A stretch of 64,000 bases of DNA from Eutreptiella sp. 'Long Island Sound 2002' (Eukaryota > Euglenozoa > Euglenophyceae > Eutreptiales > Eutreptiaceae). The position numbers were made by a program, and so were the translations under genes. The stretch spans positions 23,859,544 to 23,923,543 of the forward strand of contig OZ038399.1 of assembly GCA_964036045.1 (NCBI GenBank), written 5' to 3'. This document shows, piece after piece, positions 26,368 through 39,531 of this stretch (its first letter is position 1; every line of letters begins with the position of its first letter). The notes under the pieces are model-generated. The model saw nothing but the letters and a program-made list of their open reading frames with translations. It made no database searches and was not told the origin of the DNA.

Positions 26368-29300
26368 CCCCTCCTGCGCCTCCCAAGTCTGTGCCCCTGC
26401 ACAGCCCCAGTCTGCGCCCCTGCGCAGCCCCAGTCTGCGCGCATGCGCAGCCCCAGTCTGCGCCCCTGCGCAGCCCCAGTCTGCGCCCATGCGCAGCCCC
26501 AGTCTGCGCCCATGCGCAGCCCCAGTCTGCGCCCCTGCGCAGCCCCAGTCTGCACTCCTGCACAGCCCCAGTCTGCGTATTGGGGCCCTCGCGCACACGC
26601 TGGCCCGGGCCCCAATAACCTCCTGGTGAGGAGCCCGGCGCCTGGGGGGGTCGCCAAAAGCCTGTGGTGAGGCGCCCCCCCCCCCCCCTCCTGCGCAGCC
26701 CCAGTCTGCGCTCCTGCGCAGCCCCAGTCTGCGCCCATGCGCAGCCCCTGTCTGCGCCCATGCGCTGCCCCAGTCTGCGCCCCTGCGCAGCCCCAGTCTG
26801 CGCCCCTGCGCAGCCCCAGTCTGCGCCCATGCGCAGCCCCAGTCTGCGCCCCTGCGCAGCCCCAGTCTGCGCCCCTGCGCAGCCCCAGTCTGCGCCCATG
26901 CGCAGCCCCAGTCTGCGCCCATGCGCAGCCCCAGTCTGCGCCCCTGCGCAGCCCCAGTCTGCGCTCCTGCACAGCCCCAGTCTGCGTATTGGGGCCCTCG
27001 CGCACACGCTGGCCCGGGCCCCAATAACCTCCTAGTGAGGAGCCCGGCGCCTGGGGGGGTCGCCAAAAGCCTGTGGTGAGGCGCCCCCCCCCCCCCCTCC
27101 TGCGCAGCCCCAGTCTGCGCTCCTGCGCAGCCCCAGTCTGCGCCCATGCGCAGCCCCTGTCTGCGCCCATGCGCTGCCCCAGTCTGCGCCCCTGCGCAGC
27201 CCCAGTCTGCGCCCCTGCGCAGCCCCAGTCTGCGCCCCTGCACAGCCCCAGTCTGCGCCCCTGCGCAGCCCCAGTCTGCGCCCCTGCGCAGCCCCAGTCT
27301 GCGCCCATGCGCAGCCCCAGTCTGCGCCCATGCGCATGCCCAGTCTGCGCCCATGCGCATCCCCAGTCTGCGCCCCTGCGCTGCCCCAGTCTGCGCCCCT
27401 GCGCAGCCCCAGTCCGCGCCCCTGCGCAGCCCCAGTCTGCGCTCATGCGCAGCCCCAGTCTGCGCCCCTGCGCAGCCCCTGTCTGCGCTCATGCGCAGCC
27501 CCTGTCTGCGCCCATGCGCAGCCCCAGTCTGTGCCCCTGCGCAGCCCCAGTCTGCGCCCATGCGCAGCCCCAGTCTGCGCCCCTGCGCAGCCCCAGTCTG
27601 CGCCCCTGCGCGGCCCCAGTCTGCGCCCCTGCGCAGACCCAGTCTGCGCGCATGCGCAGCCCCAGTCTGCGCGCATGCGCAGCCCCAGTCTGCGCCCCTG
27701 CGCAGCCCCAGTCCGCGCCCCTGCGCAGCCCCAGTCTGCGCCCATGCGCAGCCCCAGTCTGCGCCCCTGCGCAGCCCCAGTCTGCGCGCATGCGCAGCCC
27801 CAGTCTGCGCCCCTGCGCAGCCCCAGTCTGCGCCCCTGCGCAGCCTCAGTCTGCGCCCCTGCGCAGCCCCAGTCTGCGCGCATGCGCAGCCGCAGTCTGC
27901 GCCCCTGCGCAGCCCCAGTCTGCGCCCCTGCGCAGCCCCAGTCTGCGCCCCTGCGCAGCCCCAGTCCGCGCCCCTGCACAGCCCCAGTCCGCGCCCCTGC
28001 GCAGCCCCAGTCTGCGCTCCTGCGCAGCCCCAGTCGGCGCCCACGCGCAGCCCCAGTCTGCGCCCCTGCGCAGCCCCAGTCTGCGCCCCTGCGCAGCCCC
28101 AGTCCGCGCCCCTGCACAGCCCCAGTCCGCGCCCCTGCGCAGCCCCAGTCTGCGCTCCTGCGCAGCCCCAGTCGGCGCCCACGCGCAGCCCCAGTCTGCG
28201 CCCTTGCGCAGCCCCAGTCTGCGCCCCTGCGCAGCCCCAGTCTGCGCCCATGCGCAGCCCCAGTCTGCGCCCCTGCGCAGCCCCAGTCTGCGCGCCTGCG
28301 CAGCCCCGGTCTGCGCCCATGCGCAGCCCCAGTCTGCGCCCCTGCGCAGCCCCAGACTGCGCCCCTGCGCAGCCGCAGTCTGCGCTCCTGCGCAGCCCCA
28401 GTCTGCGCCCCTGCGCAGCCCCGGTCTGCGCCCCTGCGCAGCCCCAGTCTGCGCCCCTGCGCAGCCCCAGTCTGCGCCCCTGCACAGCCCCAGTCTGGCC
28501 CATGCGCAGCCCCAGTCTGCGCTCCTGCGCGGCCCCAGTCTGCGCCCCTGCGCAGCCCCAGTCTGCGCTCCTGCGCAGCCCCAGTCTGCGCCCCTGCGCA
28601 GCCCCAGTCTGCGCCCATGCGCAGCCCCAGTCTGCGCGCATGCGCAGCCCCAGTCTGCGCTCCTGCGCAGCCCCAGTCTGCGCCCCTGCGCAGCCCCAGT
28701 CTGCGCTCATGCGCAGCCCCAGTCTGCGCCAATGCGCAGCGCCAGTCTGCGCCCCTGCGCAGCCCCAGTCTGCGCCCCTGCGCAGCCCCAGTCTGCGCCC
28801 CTGCACAGCCCCAGTCTGCGCCCATGCGCAGCCCCAGTCTGCGCCCCTGCGCAGCCCCAGTCCGCGCCCCTGCACAGCCCCAGTCCGCGCCCCTGCGCAG
28901 CCCCAGTCTGCGCCCCTGCGCAGCCCCAGTCTGCGCTCCTGCGCAGCCCCAGTCTGCACCCACGCGCAGCCCCAGTCTGCGCCCCCGCGCAGCCCCAGTC
29001 TGCGCCCCTGCGCAGCCCCAGTCTGCGCCCATGCGCAGCCCCAGTCTGCGCCCCTGCGCAGCCCCAGTCTGCGCCCCTGCGCAGCCCCAGTCTGCGCCCC
29101 TGCGCAGCCCTGGTCCGCGCCCCTGCGCAGCCCCGGTCCGCGCCCCTGCGCAGCCCCAGTCTGCGCCCCTGCGCAGCCCCAGTCCGCGCCCCTGCGCAGC
29201 CCCAGTCTGCGCTCATGCGCAGCCCGAGTCTGCGCCCCTGCGCAGCCCCTGTCTGCGCTCATGCGCAGCCCCAGTCTGCGCCCATGCGCAGCCCCAGTCT

Positions 29301-31383
29301 GCGCCCCTGCGCAGCCCCAGTCTGCGCCCATGCGCAGCCCCAGTCTGCGCCCCTGCGCAGCCCCAGTCTGCGCCCCTGCGCGGCCCCAGTCTGCGCCCCT
29401 GCGCAGCCCCAGTCTGCGCCCCTGCGCAGACCCAGTCTGCGCGCATGCGCAGCCCCAGTCTGCGCGCATGCGCAGCCCCAGTCTGCGCCCCTGCGCAGCC
29501 CCAGTCTGCGCCCCTGCGCAGCCCCAGTCTGCGCCCCGGCGCAGCCACCGTCTGCGCCCCTGCGCAGCCCCAGTCTGCGCCCATGCGCAGCCCCAGTCCG
29601 CGCCCCTGCGCAGCCCCAGTCTGCGCCCATGCGCAGCCCCAGTCTGCGCCCCGGCGCAGCCTCAGTCTGCGCCCCTGCGCAGCCCCAGTCTGCGCCCCTG
29701 CGCAGCCCCAGTCTGCGCCCCTGCGCAGCCCCAGTCTGCGCCCCTGCGCAGCCTCAGTCTGCGCCCCTGCGCAGCCCCAGTCTGCGCGCATGCGCAGCCG
29801 CAGTCTGCGCCCCTGCGCAGCCCCAGTCTGCGCCCCTGCGCAGCCCCAGTCTGCGCCCCTGCGCAGCCCCAGTCCGCGCCCCTGCACAGCCCCAGTCCGC
29901 GCCCCTGCGCAGCCCCAGTCTGCGCTCCTGCGCAGCCCCAGTCTGCGCCCATGCGCAGCCCCAGTCTGCGCCCCTGCGCAGCCCCTGTCTGCGCTCATGC
30001 GCAGCCCCAGTCTGCGCCCATGCGCAGCCCCAGTCTGCGCCCCTGCGCAGCCCCAGTCTGCGCCCATGCGCAGCCCCAGTCTGCGCCCCTGCGCAGCCCC
30101 AGTCTGCGCCCCTGCGCGGCCCCAGTCTGCGCCCCTGCGCAGCCCCAGTCTGCGCCCCTGCGCAGACCCAGTCTGCGCGCATGCGCAGCCCCAGTCTGCG
30201 CGCATGCGCAGCCCCAGTCTGCGCCCCTGCGCAGCCCCAGTCTGCGCCCCTGCGCAGCCCCAGTCTGCGCCCCGGCGCAGCCACCGTCTGCGCCCCTGCG
30301 CAGCCCCAGTCTGCGCCCATGCGCAGCCCCAGTCCGCGCCCCTGCGCAGCCCCAGTCTGCGCCCATGCGCAGCCCCAGTCTGCGCCCGGGCGCAGCCTCA
30401 GTCTGCGCCCCTGCGCAGCCCCAGTCTGCGCGCATGCGCAGCCCCAGTCTGCGCCCCTGCGCAGCCCCAGTCTGCGCCCCTGCGCAGCCTCAGTCTGCGC
30501 CCCTGCGCAGCCCCAGTCTGCGCTCATGCGCAGCCGCAGTCTGCGCCCCTGCGCAGCCCCAGTCTGCGCCCCTGCGCAGCCCCAGTCTGCGCCCCTGCGC
30601 AGCCCCAGTCCGCGCCCCTGCACAGCCCCAGTCCGCGCCCCTGCGCAGCCCCAGTCTGCGCCCCTGCGCAGCCCCAGTCCGCGCCCCTGCACAGCCCCAG
30701 TCTGCGCCCCTGCGCAGCCCCAGTCTGCGCCCCTGCGCAGCCCCAGTCCGCGCCCCTGCACAGCCCCAGTCCGCGCCCCTGCGCAGCCCCAGTCTGCGCT
30801 CCTGCGCAGCCCCAGTCGGCGCCCACGCGCAGCCCCAGTCTGCGCCCTTGCGCAGCCCCAGTCTGCGCCCCTGCGCAGCCCCAGTCTGCGCCCATGCGCA
30901 GCCCCAGTCTGCGCCCCTGCGCAGCCCCAGTCTGCGCGCCTGCGCAGCCCCGGTCTGCGCCCATGCGCAGCCCCAGTCTGCGCCCCTGCGCAGCCCCAGA
31001 CTGCGCCCCTGCGCAGCCGCAGTCTGCGCTCCTGCGCAGCCCCAGTCTGCGCCCCTGCGCAGCCCCGGTCTGCGCCCCTGCGCAGCCCCAGTCTGCGCCC
31101 CTGCGCAGCCCCAGTCTGCGCCCCTGCACAGCCCCAGTCTGGCCCATGCGCAGCCCCAGTCTGCGCTCCTGCGCGGCCCCAGTCTGCGCCCATGCGCAGC
31201 CCCAGTCTGCGCCCCTGCGCAGCCCCAGTCTGCGCCCCTGCGCAGCCCCAGTCTGCGCGCATGCGCAGCCCCAGTCTGCGCCCCTGCGCGGCCCCAGTCT
31301 GCGCCCCTGCGCAGCCCCAGTCTGCGCCCATGCGCAGCCCCCGTCTGCGCCCCTGCGCAGCCCCAGTCCGCGCCCCTGCGCAG
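26368..31383. repeat. 23-bp satellite, copy 1
   Basis: Tandem 23-bp unit: constant TGCGCAGCCCCAGTCTGCGC followed by a variable triplet (mainly CCC, CCA, TCC, TCA, GCA or GCC). CTGCGC at the end of one unit and GCGCAG at the start of the next form an inverted repeat whose 4-base loop is the variable triplet plus T. Linkers of about 115 bases interrupt the array at 26578-26692 and 26986-27100. The unit has no stop in any frame, so one frame shows a 23-residue repeat over three units (69 bp). The open frames of more than 1400 codons are artefacts. Long local duplications are visible, for example similar runs from about 27330 and about 29160. Confidence 0.93.
26578..26692. repeat. 115-bp linker inside the 23-bp satellite
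   Basis: The linker begins 'GTATTGGGGCCCTCGCGCAC', continues through 'CCAATAACCTCCTGGTGAGG' and 'GGGGTCGCCAAAAGCC', and ends in a long C-run just before TCCTGCGCAG. Further copies lie at about 26986-27100, 34517-34630 and 34838-34945. Partial copies end the leader blocks at about 26268-26367 and 34110-34215. Its repeated placement shows that linker and 23-bp units were amplified together. Confidence 0.85.
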
Positions 31384-31670
31384 CCCCTTGCCTTGACTGG
31401 CACCCCCGAGACGCGACCCACTCAACGCGCGGGGAACCCAACCTGACCCCCAATCCAGCGGAGCCCCCCCCCCCCCACACACCCAAAACCACGGCAGGTG
31501 TCAGCCCCTGGTGGCGCAGGGTGCGGGCATGGGCCGCCCGCTTCGACCCACCCTGGCGGGACCGAGTAAGCCGCCATGTGGCGGTTGGGTGTCCCACATT
31601 TTCAGGGAACCCCTCCGGCTGTGTCGGAGCCTCGGGCGGGTCAACCAGATACCAGATACCAGATACCTCT
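31384..31670. repeat. Composite repeat, trailer block, copy 1
   Basis: Non-tandem block running from 'CCTTGCCTTGACTGGCACC' through a C-run near 31468 to three copies of AGATACC at 31648-31670. It then gives way to the C-rich satellite. A nearly identical block lies at 39532-39813. No gene is supported. Confidence 0.85.
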
Positions 31671-33812
31671 CCCACCCTCTCCCAACCCTCGCCCAACCCT
31701 CTCCGAACCCTCTCCCACCCTCTCCCAACGCTCTCTCACCCTGTCTCAACCCTCTCCCACCCTCTGCCGACCCTCTCCCAACCCTCTCCCGACCTTCTCC
31801 CACCCTCTCCCACTCCCTACCGACCCTCTCCCAACCCTCTCCCAACCCTCTCCCACCCTGTCCCAACCCTGTCCCACCCTCTTCCAACCCTCTCCCACTC
31901 TCTACCAACCCTCTCCCAACCCTCTCCCAACCCTCTTCAAATCCTCTCCCACCCTCTCCCAACCCTCTCCCACCCTCTCCCAACCCTGCCCCAACCCTCT
32001 CCCAACCCTCTCCCAACCCTCTCCCACCCTCCCCAAACCCGCACCCGGCCTCTCCAACCCTCTCCCAACCCTCTCCCACCCTCCACCAACCCTCTCCCAC
32101 CCTCTCCCAACCCTCTCCCACACTCTCCCAACCCTCTCCCAACCCTCGCCCACCCTCTCCCAACCCTCTCCCAACCCTCTCCCACCCTGTCCCAACCCTG
32201 TCCCACCCTCTTCCAACCCTCTCCCACTCTCTACCAACCCTCTCCCAACCCTCTCCCAACCCTCTTCAAATCCTCTCCCACCCTCTCCCAACCCTCTCCC
32301 ACCCTCTCCCAACCCTGCCCCAACCCTCTCCCAACCCTCTCCCAACCCTCTCCCACCCTCCCCAAACCCGCACCCGGCCTCTCCAACCCTCTCCCAACCC
32401 TCTCCCACCCTCCACCAACCCTCTCCCACCCTCTCCCAACCCTCTCCCACACTCTCCCAACCCTCTCCCAACCCTCTCCCACCCTCTCCCAACCCTCTCC
32501 CAACCCTCTTCCACCCTCTCCCATCCTTTCCCAACCCTCTCCAACCCTCTCCCAACCCTCTCCCAACCCTCTCCCAACCATCTCGTAACCCTCTCCCACT
32601 CTCTCGCAACCCTCACCCACTCTCTAACAACCCTCTCCCAACCCTCTCCCAACCATCTCCCAACCCTCTCCCACCCTCTCCCAACCCTCTCCCAACCCTC
32701 TCGTAACCCTCTCCCACCCTCTCACAACCCTCACCCACCCTCTCCCAACCCTCTCCCACCCTCTCCCACCCTCTCCCACCCTCTTCCAACCATCTCCCAC
32801 CCTCTCCCAACCCTTTCCCAACCCTCTCCCACCCTCTCCCACCCCCTTCCAACCCTCTCCCTTCCTCTCCCACCGCCTTCCAACCCTGTTCCACCCTCTC
32901 CCAACCCTCTCCCACCCTCTCCCACCCTCCACCAACCCTCTCCCACCCTCTCCCAACCCTCTCCCACACTCTCCCAACCCTCTCCCAACCCTCTCCCACC
33001 CTCTCCCAACCCTCTCCCAACCCTCTTCCACCCTCTCCCATCCTTTCCCAACCCTCTCCAACCCTCTCCCAACCCTCTCCCAACCCTCTCCCAACCATCT
33101 CGTAACCCTCTCCCACTCTCTCGCAACCCTCACCCACTCTCTAACAACCCTCTCCCAACCCTCTCCCAACCCTCTCCCACCCTCTCCCAACCCTCTCCCA
33201 ACCCTCTCGTAACCCTCTCCCACCCTCTCACAACCCTCACCCACCCTCTCCCAACCCTCTCCCACCCTCTCCCACCCTCTCCCACCCTCTTCCAACCATC
33301 TCCCACCCTCTCCCAACCCTTTCCCAACCCTCTCCCACCCTCTCCCACCCCCTTCCAACCCTCTCCCTTCCTCTCCCACCGCCTTCCAACCCTGTTCCAC
33401 CCTCTCCCAACCCTCTCCCAACCCTCTCCCCACCTCTCCCACCCTGTCCCAACGCTCTCCCAGCCTCTCCCAACCCTCTTCCACCCTCTCCCAACCCTCT
33501 CCCACCCTCTCCCAACCCTCTCCCACCCTCTCCAAATCCCCTCCCGCGCCTCTCCCACCCTCTCCCAACCCTCTCCCCACCTCTCCCACCCTCTCCCAAC
33601 GCTCTCCCAGCCTCTCCCAACCCTCTTCCACCCTCTCCCAACCCTCTCCCACCCTCTCCCAACCCTCTCCCACCCTCTCCAAATCCCCTCCCACGCCTCT
33701 CCCACCCTCTCCCAACCCTCTCCCACCATCTCCCACCCTCTCCCACGCTCTCCCTACCATCTCCCACCCTCTCCCAACCCTATCCCACCCTCTCCCAACC
33801 CTCTCCCAACCC
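31671..33812. repeat. C-rich 10/11-bp satellite, block 3
   Basis: Same unit as the block at 22394. Internal duplications of several hundred bases can be read directly: the stretch around 'CACCCGGCCTCTCC' recurs at about 32041 and 32372, and the stretch with 'CCATCTCGTAACC' recurs at about 32578 and 33093. The minus strand is the G-rich strand throughout. Confidence 0.93.
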
Positions 33813-34215
33813 TCCGCGGAGGTTCCCCAGCGCGAAGAGGCCGCCTGGGTTTTGCCATGGGAGGTAGCTCGCCTCCCAAAACACACGAAACCGCATGCCC
33901 CCCCCCCCCCCCCAGGGACAGCCAGCAAGAACCTCCGGGGGCGAGAGTTGGGACCCTCCCCCATGCGCCCTGGGCCATGAACCGACATGAGCCCCGTAAG
34001 AAACAGCCTCTGCTGGCCCGTGGCCATGCACAACTGAGCCAGCCCCGGGGGGAACCAGCCTGAACGGCCCCCCGGCGCGCCCCCCCCGACGGCGCGGGGC
34101 CAAAAACCTGTGGTGAGGCCCTCGCGCACACGCTGGCCCGGGCCCCAATAACCTCCTGGTGAGGAGCCCGGCGCCTGGGGGGGTCGCCAAAAGCCTGTGG
34201 TGAGGCCCCCCCCCC
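33813..34215. repeat. Composite repeat, leader block, copy 2
   Basis: Second copy of the block at 25967-26367, differing by scattered substitutions and C-run length. It starts the second composite repeat, about 7.85 kb after the first. Confidence 0.85.
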
Positions 34216-37200
34216 CCCCCCTCCTGCGCAGCCCCAGTCTGTGCCCCTGCACAGCCCCAGACTGCGCCCCTGCGCAGCCCCAGTCTGCGCCCATGCGCAG
34301 CCCCAGTCTGCGCCCCTGCGCAGCCCCAGTCTGCGCCCCTGCGCAGCCCCAGTCTGCGCTCCTGCGCAGCCCCAGTCTGCGCCCATGCGCAGCCCCAGTC
34401 TGCGCACCTGCGCAGCCCCAGTCTGCGCCCATGCGCAGCCCCAGTCTGCGCCCATGCGCAACCCCAGTCTGCGCCCCTGCGCAGCCCCAGTCTGCGCTCC
34501 TGCACAGCCCCAGTCTGCGTATTGGGGCCCTCGCGCACACGCTGGCCCGGGCCCCAATAACCTCCTGGTGAGGAGCCCGGCGCCTGGGGGGGTCGCCAAA
34601 AGCCTGTGGTGAGGCGCCCCACCCCCCCCTCCTGCGCAGCCCCAGTCTGCGCTCCTGCGCAGCCCCAGTCTGCGCCCATGCGCAGCCCCTGTCTGCGCCC
34701 TTGCGCAGCCCCAGTCTGCGCCCCTGCGCAGCCCCAGTCTGCGCCCATGCGCAGCCCCAGTCTGCGCCCCTGCGCAGCCCCAGTCTGCGCGCCTGCGCTG
34801 CCCCAGTCTGCGCTCCTGCACAGCCCCAGTCTGCGTATTGGGGCCCTCGCGCACACGCTGGCCCGGGCCCCAATAACCTCCTGGTGAGGAGCCCGGCGCC
34901 TGGGGGGGTCGCCAAAAGCCTGTGGTGAGGCGCCCCCCCCCCCTCCTGCGCAGCCCCAGTCTGCGCTCCTGCGCAGCCCCAGTCTGCGCCCATGCGCAGC
35001 CCCTGTCTGCGCCCATGCGCAGCCCCAGTCTGCGCCCCTGCGCAGCCCCAGTCTGCGCCAATGCGCAGCCCCAGTCTGCGCCCCTGCGCAGCCCCGTCTG
35101 CGCCCCTGCGCAGCCCCAGTCTGCGCTCCTGCGCAGCCCCAGTCTGCGCCCCTGCGCAGCCCCAGTCTGCGCCCATGCGCAGCCCCAGTCTGCGCCCCTG
35201 CGCAGCCCCAGTCTGCGCCCCTGCGCAGCCCCAGTCTGCGCTCCTGCAGAGCCCCAGTCTGCGCCTCTGCGCAGCTCCAGCCTGCGCTCCTGCGCAGCCC
35301 CAGTCTGCGCGCATGTGCAGCCCCAGTCTGCGCTCATGCGCAGCCCCAGTCTGCGCCAATGCGCAGCCCCAGTCTGCGCCCCTGCGCAGCCCCAGTCTGC
35401 GCCCCTGCGCAGCCCCAGTCTGCGCCCCTGCGCAGCCCCAGTCTGCGCGCATGCGCAGCCCCAGTCTGCGCCCCTGCGCAGCCCCCAGTCTGCGCCCCTG
35501 CGCAGCCCCAGTCTGCGCCCCTGCGCAGCCCCAGTCTACACCCCTGCGCAGCCCCAGTCTGCGCCCCTGCGCAGTCCCAGTCTGCGCCCCTGCGCAGCCC
35601 CAGTCTGCGCCCATGCGCAGCCCCAGTCTGCGCCCCTGCGCAGCCCCAGTCTGCGCCCCTGCGCAGCCCCAGTCTGCGCCCATGCGCGGCCCCAGTCTGC
35701 GCCCCTGCGCAGCCCCAGTCTGCGCCCCTGCGCAGCCCCAGTCCGCGCCCCTGCGCAGCCCCAGTCTGCGCCCCTACGCGGCCCCAGTCTGCGCCCCTGC
35801 GCAGCCCCAGTCTGCGCCCCTGCGCAGCCCCAGTCTGCGCCCCTGCGCAGCCCCAGTCTGCGCGCATGCGCAGCCCCAGTCTGCGCCCCTGCGCAGCCCC
35901 AGTCTGTGCCCCTGCGCAGCCCCAGTCTGCGCGCATGCGCAGCCCCAGTCTGCGCGCATGCGCAGCCCCAGTCTGCGTCCCTGCGCAGCCCCAGTCTGCG
36001 CCCCTGCGCAGCCCCAGTCTGCGCCCCTGCGCGGCCCCAGTCTGCGCCCCTGCGCAGCCCCAGTCTGCGCCCCTGCGCAGACCCAGTCTGCGCCCCTGCG
36101 CAGCCCCAGTCTGCGCCCCTGCGCAGCCCCCGTCTGCGCCCATGCGCAGCCCCAGTCTGCGCCCATGCGCAGCCCCAGTCCGCGCCCCTGCGCAGCCCCA
36201 GTCTGCGCCCATGCGCAGCCCCAGTCTGCGCCCCGGCGCAGCCCCAGTCTGCGCCCCTGCGCAGCCCCAGTCTGCGCGCATGCGCAGCCCCAGTCTGCGC
36301 TCCTGCGCAGCCCCAGTCCGCGCCCCTGCGCGGCCCCAGTCCGCGCCCCTGCGCAGCCCCAGTCTGCGCCCATGCACAGCCCCAGTCTGCGCTCCTGCGC
36401 AGCCCCAATCTGCGCCCATGCGCAGCCCCAGTCTGCGCCCCTGCGCAGCCCCAGACTACACCCCTGGGCAGCCCCAGTCTGCGCCCCTGCGCAGCCCCAG
36501 TCTGCGCTTCTGCGCAGCCCCAGTCTGCGCCCCTGCGCAGCCCCAGTCTGCGCCCCTGCGCAGCCCCAGTCTGCGCCCCTGCGCCGCCCCAGTCTGCGCT
36601 CCTGCGCAGCCCCAGTCTGCGCTCCTGCGCAGCCCCAGTCTGCGCCCCTGCGCAGCCCCAGTCTGCGCCCCTGCGCAGCCCCGGTCCGCGCCCCTGCGCA
36701 GCCCCAGTCTGCGCCCCTGCGCAGCCCCAGTCCGCGCCCCTGCGCAGCCCCAGTCTGCGCCCATGCGCAGCCCCAGTCTGCGCCCCTGCGCAGCCCCAGT
36801 CTGCGCTCATGCGCATCCCCAGCCTGCGCCCATGCGCAGCTCCAGTCTGCGCCCCTGCGCAGCCCCAGTCTGCGCCCCTGCGCGGCCCCAGTCTGCGCCC
36901 CTGCGCAGCCCCAGTCTGCGCCCCTGCGCAGCCCCAGTCTGCGCCCCTGCGCAGCCCCAGTCCGCGCCCCTGCGCAGCCCCAGTCTGCGCCCCTACGCGG
37001 CCCCAGTCTGCGCCCCTGCGGAGCCCCAGTCTGCGCCCCTGCACAGCCCCAGTCTGCGCCCATGCACAGCCCCAGTCTGCGCTCCTGCGCAGCCCCAATC
37101 TGCGCCCATGCGCAGCCCCAGTCTGCGCCCCTGCGCAGCCCCAGACTACACCCCTGGGCAGCCCCAGTCTACGCCCCTGCGCAGCCCCAGTCTGCGCTTC

Positions 37201-39531
37201 TGCGCAGCCCCAGTCTGCGCCCCTGCGCAGCCCCAGTCTGCGCCCCTGCGCAGCCCCAGTCTGCGCCCCTGCGCCGCCCCAGTCTGCGCTCCTGCGCAGC
37301 CCCAGTCTGCGCTCCTGCGCAGCCCCAGTCTGCGCCCCTGCGCAGCCCCAGTCTGCGCCCCTGCGCAGCCCCGGTCCGCGCCCCTGCGCAGCCCCAGTCT
37401 GCGCCCCTGCGCAGCCCCAGTCCGCGCCCCTGCGCAGCCCCAGTCTGCGCCCATGCGCAGCCCCAGTCTGCGCCCCTGCGCAGCCCCAGTCTGCGCTCAT
37501 GCGCATCCCCAGCCTGCGCCCATGCGCAGCTCCAGTCTGCGCCCCTGCGCAGCCCCAGTCTGCGCCCCTGCGCGGCCCCAGTCTGCGCCCCTGCGCAGCC
37601 CCAGTCTGCGCCCCTGCGCAGACCCAGTCTGCCCCCCTGCGCAGCCCCAGTCTGCGCCCCTGCGCAGCCCCCGTCTGCGCCCATGCGCAGCCCCAGTCTG
37701 CGCCCATGCGCAGCCCCAGTCCGCGCCCCTGCGCAGCCCCAGTCTGCGCCCATGCGCAGCCCCAGTCTGCGCCCCGGCGCAGTCCCAGTCTGCGCCCCTG
37801 CGCAGCCCCAGTCTGCGCGCATGCGCAGCCCCAGTCTGCGCCCCTGCGCAGCCTCAGTCTGCGCCCCTGCGCAGCCCCAGTCTGCGCGCATGCGCAGCCC
37901 CAGTCTGCGCCCCTGCGCAGCCCCAGTCTGCGCCCCTGCGCAGCCCCAGTCCGCGCCCCTGCACAGCCCCAGTCCGCGCCCCTGCGCAGCCCCAGTCTGC
38001 GCTCCTGCGCAGCCCCAGTCGGCGCCCACGCGCAGCCCGAGTCTGCGCCCTTGCGCAGCCCCAGTCTGCGCTCCTGCACAGCCCCAGTCTGCGCCCCTGC
38101 GCGGCCCCAGTCTGCGCCCCTGCGCAGCCCCAGTCTGCGCGCATGCGCAGCCCCAGTCTGCGCCCCTGCGCAGCCCCAGTCTGCGCCCCTGCGCAGCCCC
38201 AGTCTGCGCCCCTGCACAGCCCCAGTCCGCGCCCCTGCGCAGCCCCAGTCTGTGCTCCTGCGCAGCCCCAGTCGGCGCCCACGCGCAGCCCAAGTCTGCG
38301 CCCTTGCGCAGCCCCAGTCTGCGCCCCTGCGCAGCCCCAGTCGGCGCCCACGCGCAGCCCCAGTCTGCGCCCCTGCGCAGCCCCAGTCTGCGCCCCTGCG
38401 CAGCCCCAGTCTGCGCCCACGCGCAGCCCCAGCCTGCGCTCCTGCGCAGCCCCAGTCTGCGCTCCTGCGCAGCTCCAGTCTGCGCCCCTGCGCAGCCCCA
38501 GTCTGCGCGCATGCGCAGCCCCAGTCTGCGCCCCTGCGCAGCCCCAGTCTGCGCCCCGGCGCAGCCCCAGTCTGCGCCCATGCGCAGCCCCAGTCTGCGC
38601 CCCTGCGCAGCCCCAGTCTGCTCCCCTGCGCAGCCCCAGTCTGCGCCCATGCGCAGCCCCAGTCTGCGCCCCTGCGCAGCCCCAGTCTGCGCGCCTGCGC
38701 AGCCCCAGTCTGCGCCCATGCGCAGCCCCAGTCTGCGCCCCTGCGCAGCCCCAGACTGCGCCACTGCGCAGCCCCAGTCTGCGCTCCTGCGCAGCCCCAG
38801 TCTGCGCCCCTGCGCTGCCCCGGTCTGCGCCCCTGCGCAGCCCCAGTCTGCGCCCCTGCGCAGCCCCAGTCTGCGCCCCTGCACAGCCCCAGTCTGCGCC
38901 CATGCGCAGCCCCAGTCTGCGCTCCTGCGCGGCCCCAGTCTGCGCCCCTGCGCAGCCCCAGTCTGCGCCCCTGCGCAGCCCCAGTCTGCGCTCCTGCGCA
39001 GCCCCAGTCTGCGCGCATGCGCAGCCCCAGTCTGCGCCCCTGCGCAGCCCCAGTCTGCGCCCCTGCGCAGCCCCAGTCTGCGCTCCTGCGCAGTCCCAGT
39101 CTGCGCCCCTGCGCGGCACCAGTCCGCGCCCCTGCGCAGCCCCAGTCCGCGCCCCTGCGCAGCCCCAGTCTGCGCCCCTGCGCAGCCCCAGTCTGCGCCC
39201 CTGCGCAGCCCCAGTCTGCGCCCATGCGCAGCCCCAGTCTGCGCCCCTGCGCAGCCCCTGTCTGCGCTCATGCGCGGCCCCAGTCTGCGCCCCTGCGCAG
39301 CCCCAGTCTGCGCCCCTGCGCAGCCCCACTCTGCGCCCCTGCGCGGCCCCAGTCTGCGCCCCTGCGCAGCCCCAGTCTGCGCCCCTGCGCAGCCCCAGTC
39401 TGCGCCCCTGCGCAGCCCCAGTCTGCGCCCCTGCGCAGCCCCCGTCTGCGCCCCTGCGCAGCCCCAGTCTGCGCCCATGCGCAGCCACAGTCTGCGCCCA
39501 TGCACAGCCTCAGTCCGCGCCCCTGCGCAGC
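34216..39531. repeat. 23-bp satellite, copy 2
   Basis: Same 23-bp unit as 26368-31383, with linkers at about 34517-34630 and 34838-34945. A duplicated segment of about 670 bp can be seen in the matching stretches that include 'CTACACCCCTGGGCAGCC' near 36456 and 37145. Occasional units gain or lose a base (for example near 35093 and 35485). Open frames of up to 1764 codons are artefacts of the stop-free unit. Confidence 0.93.
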
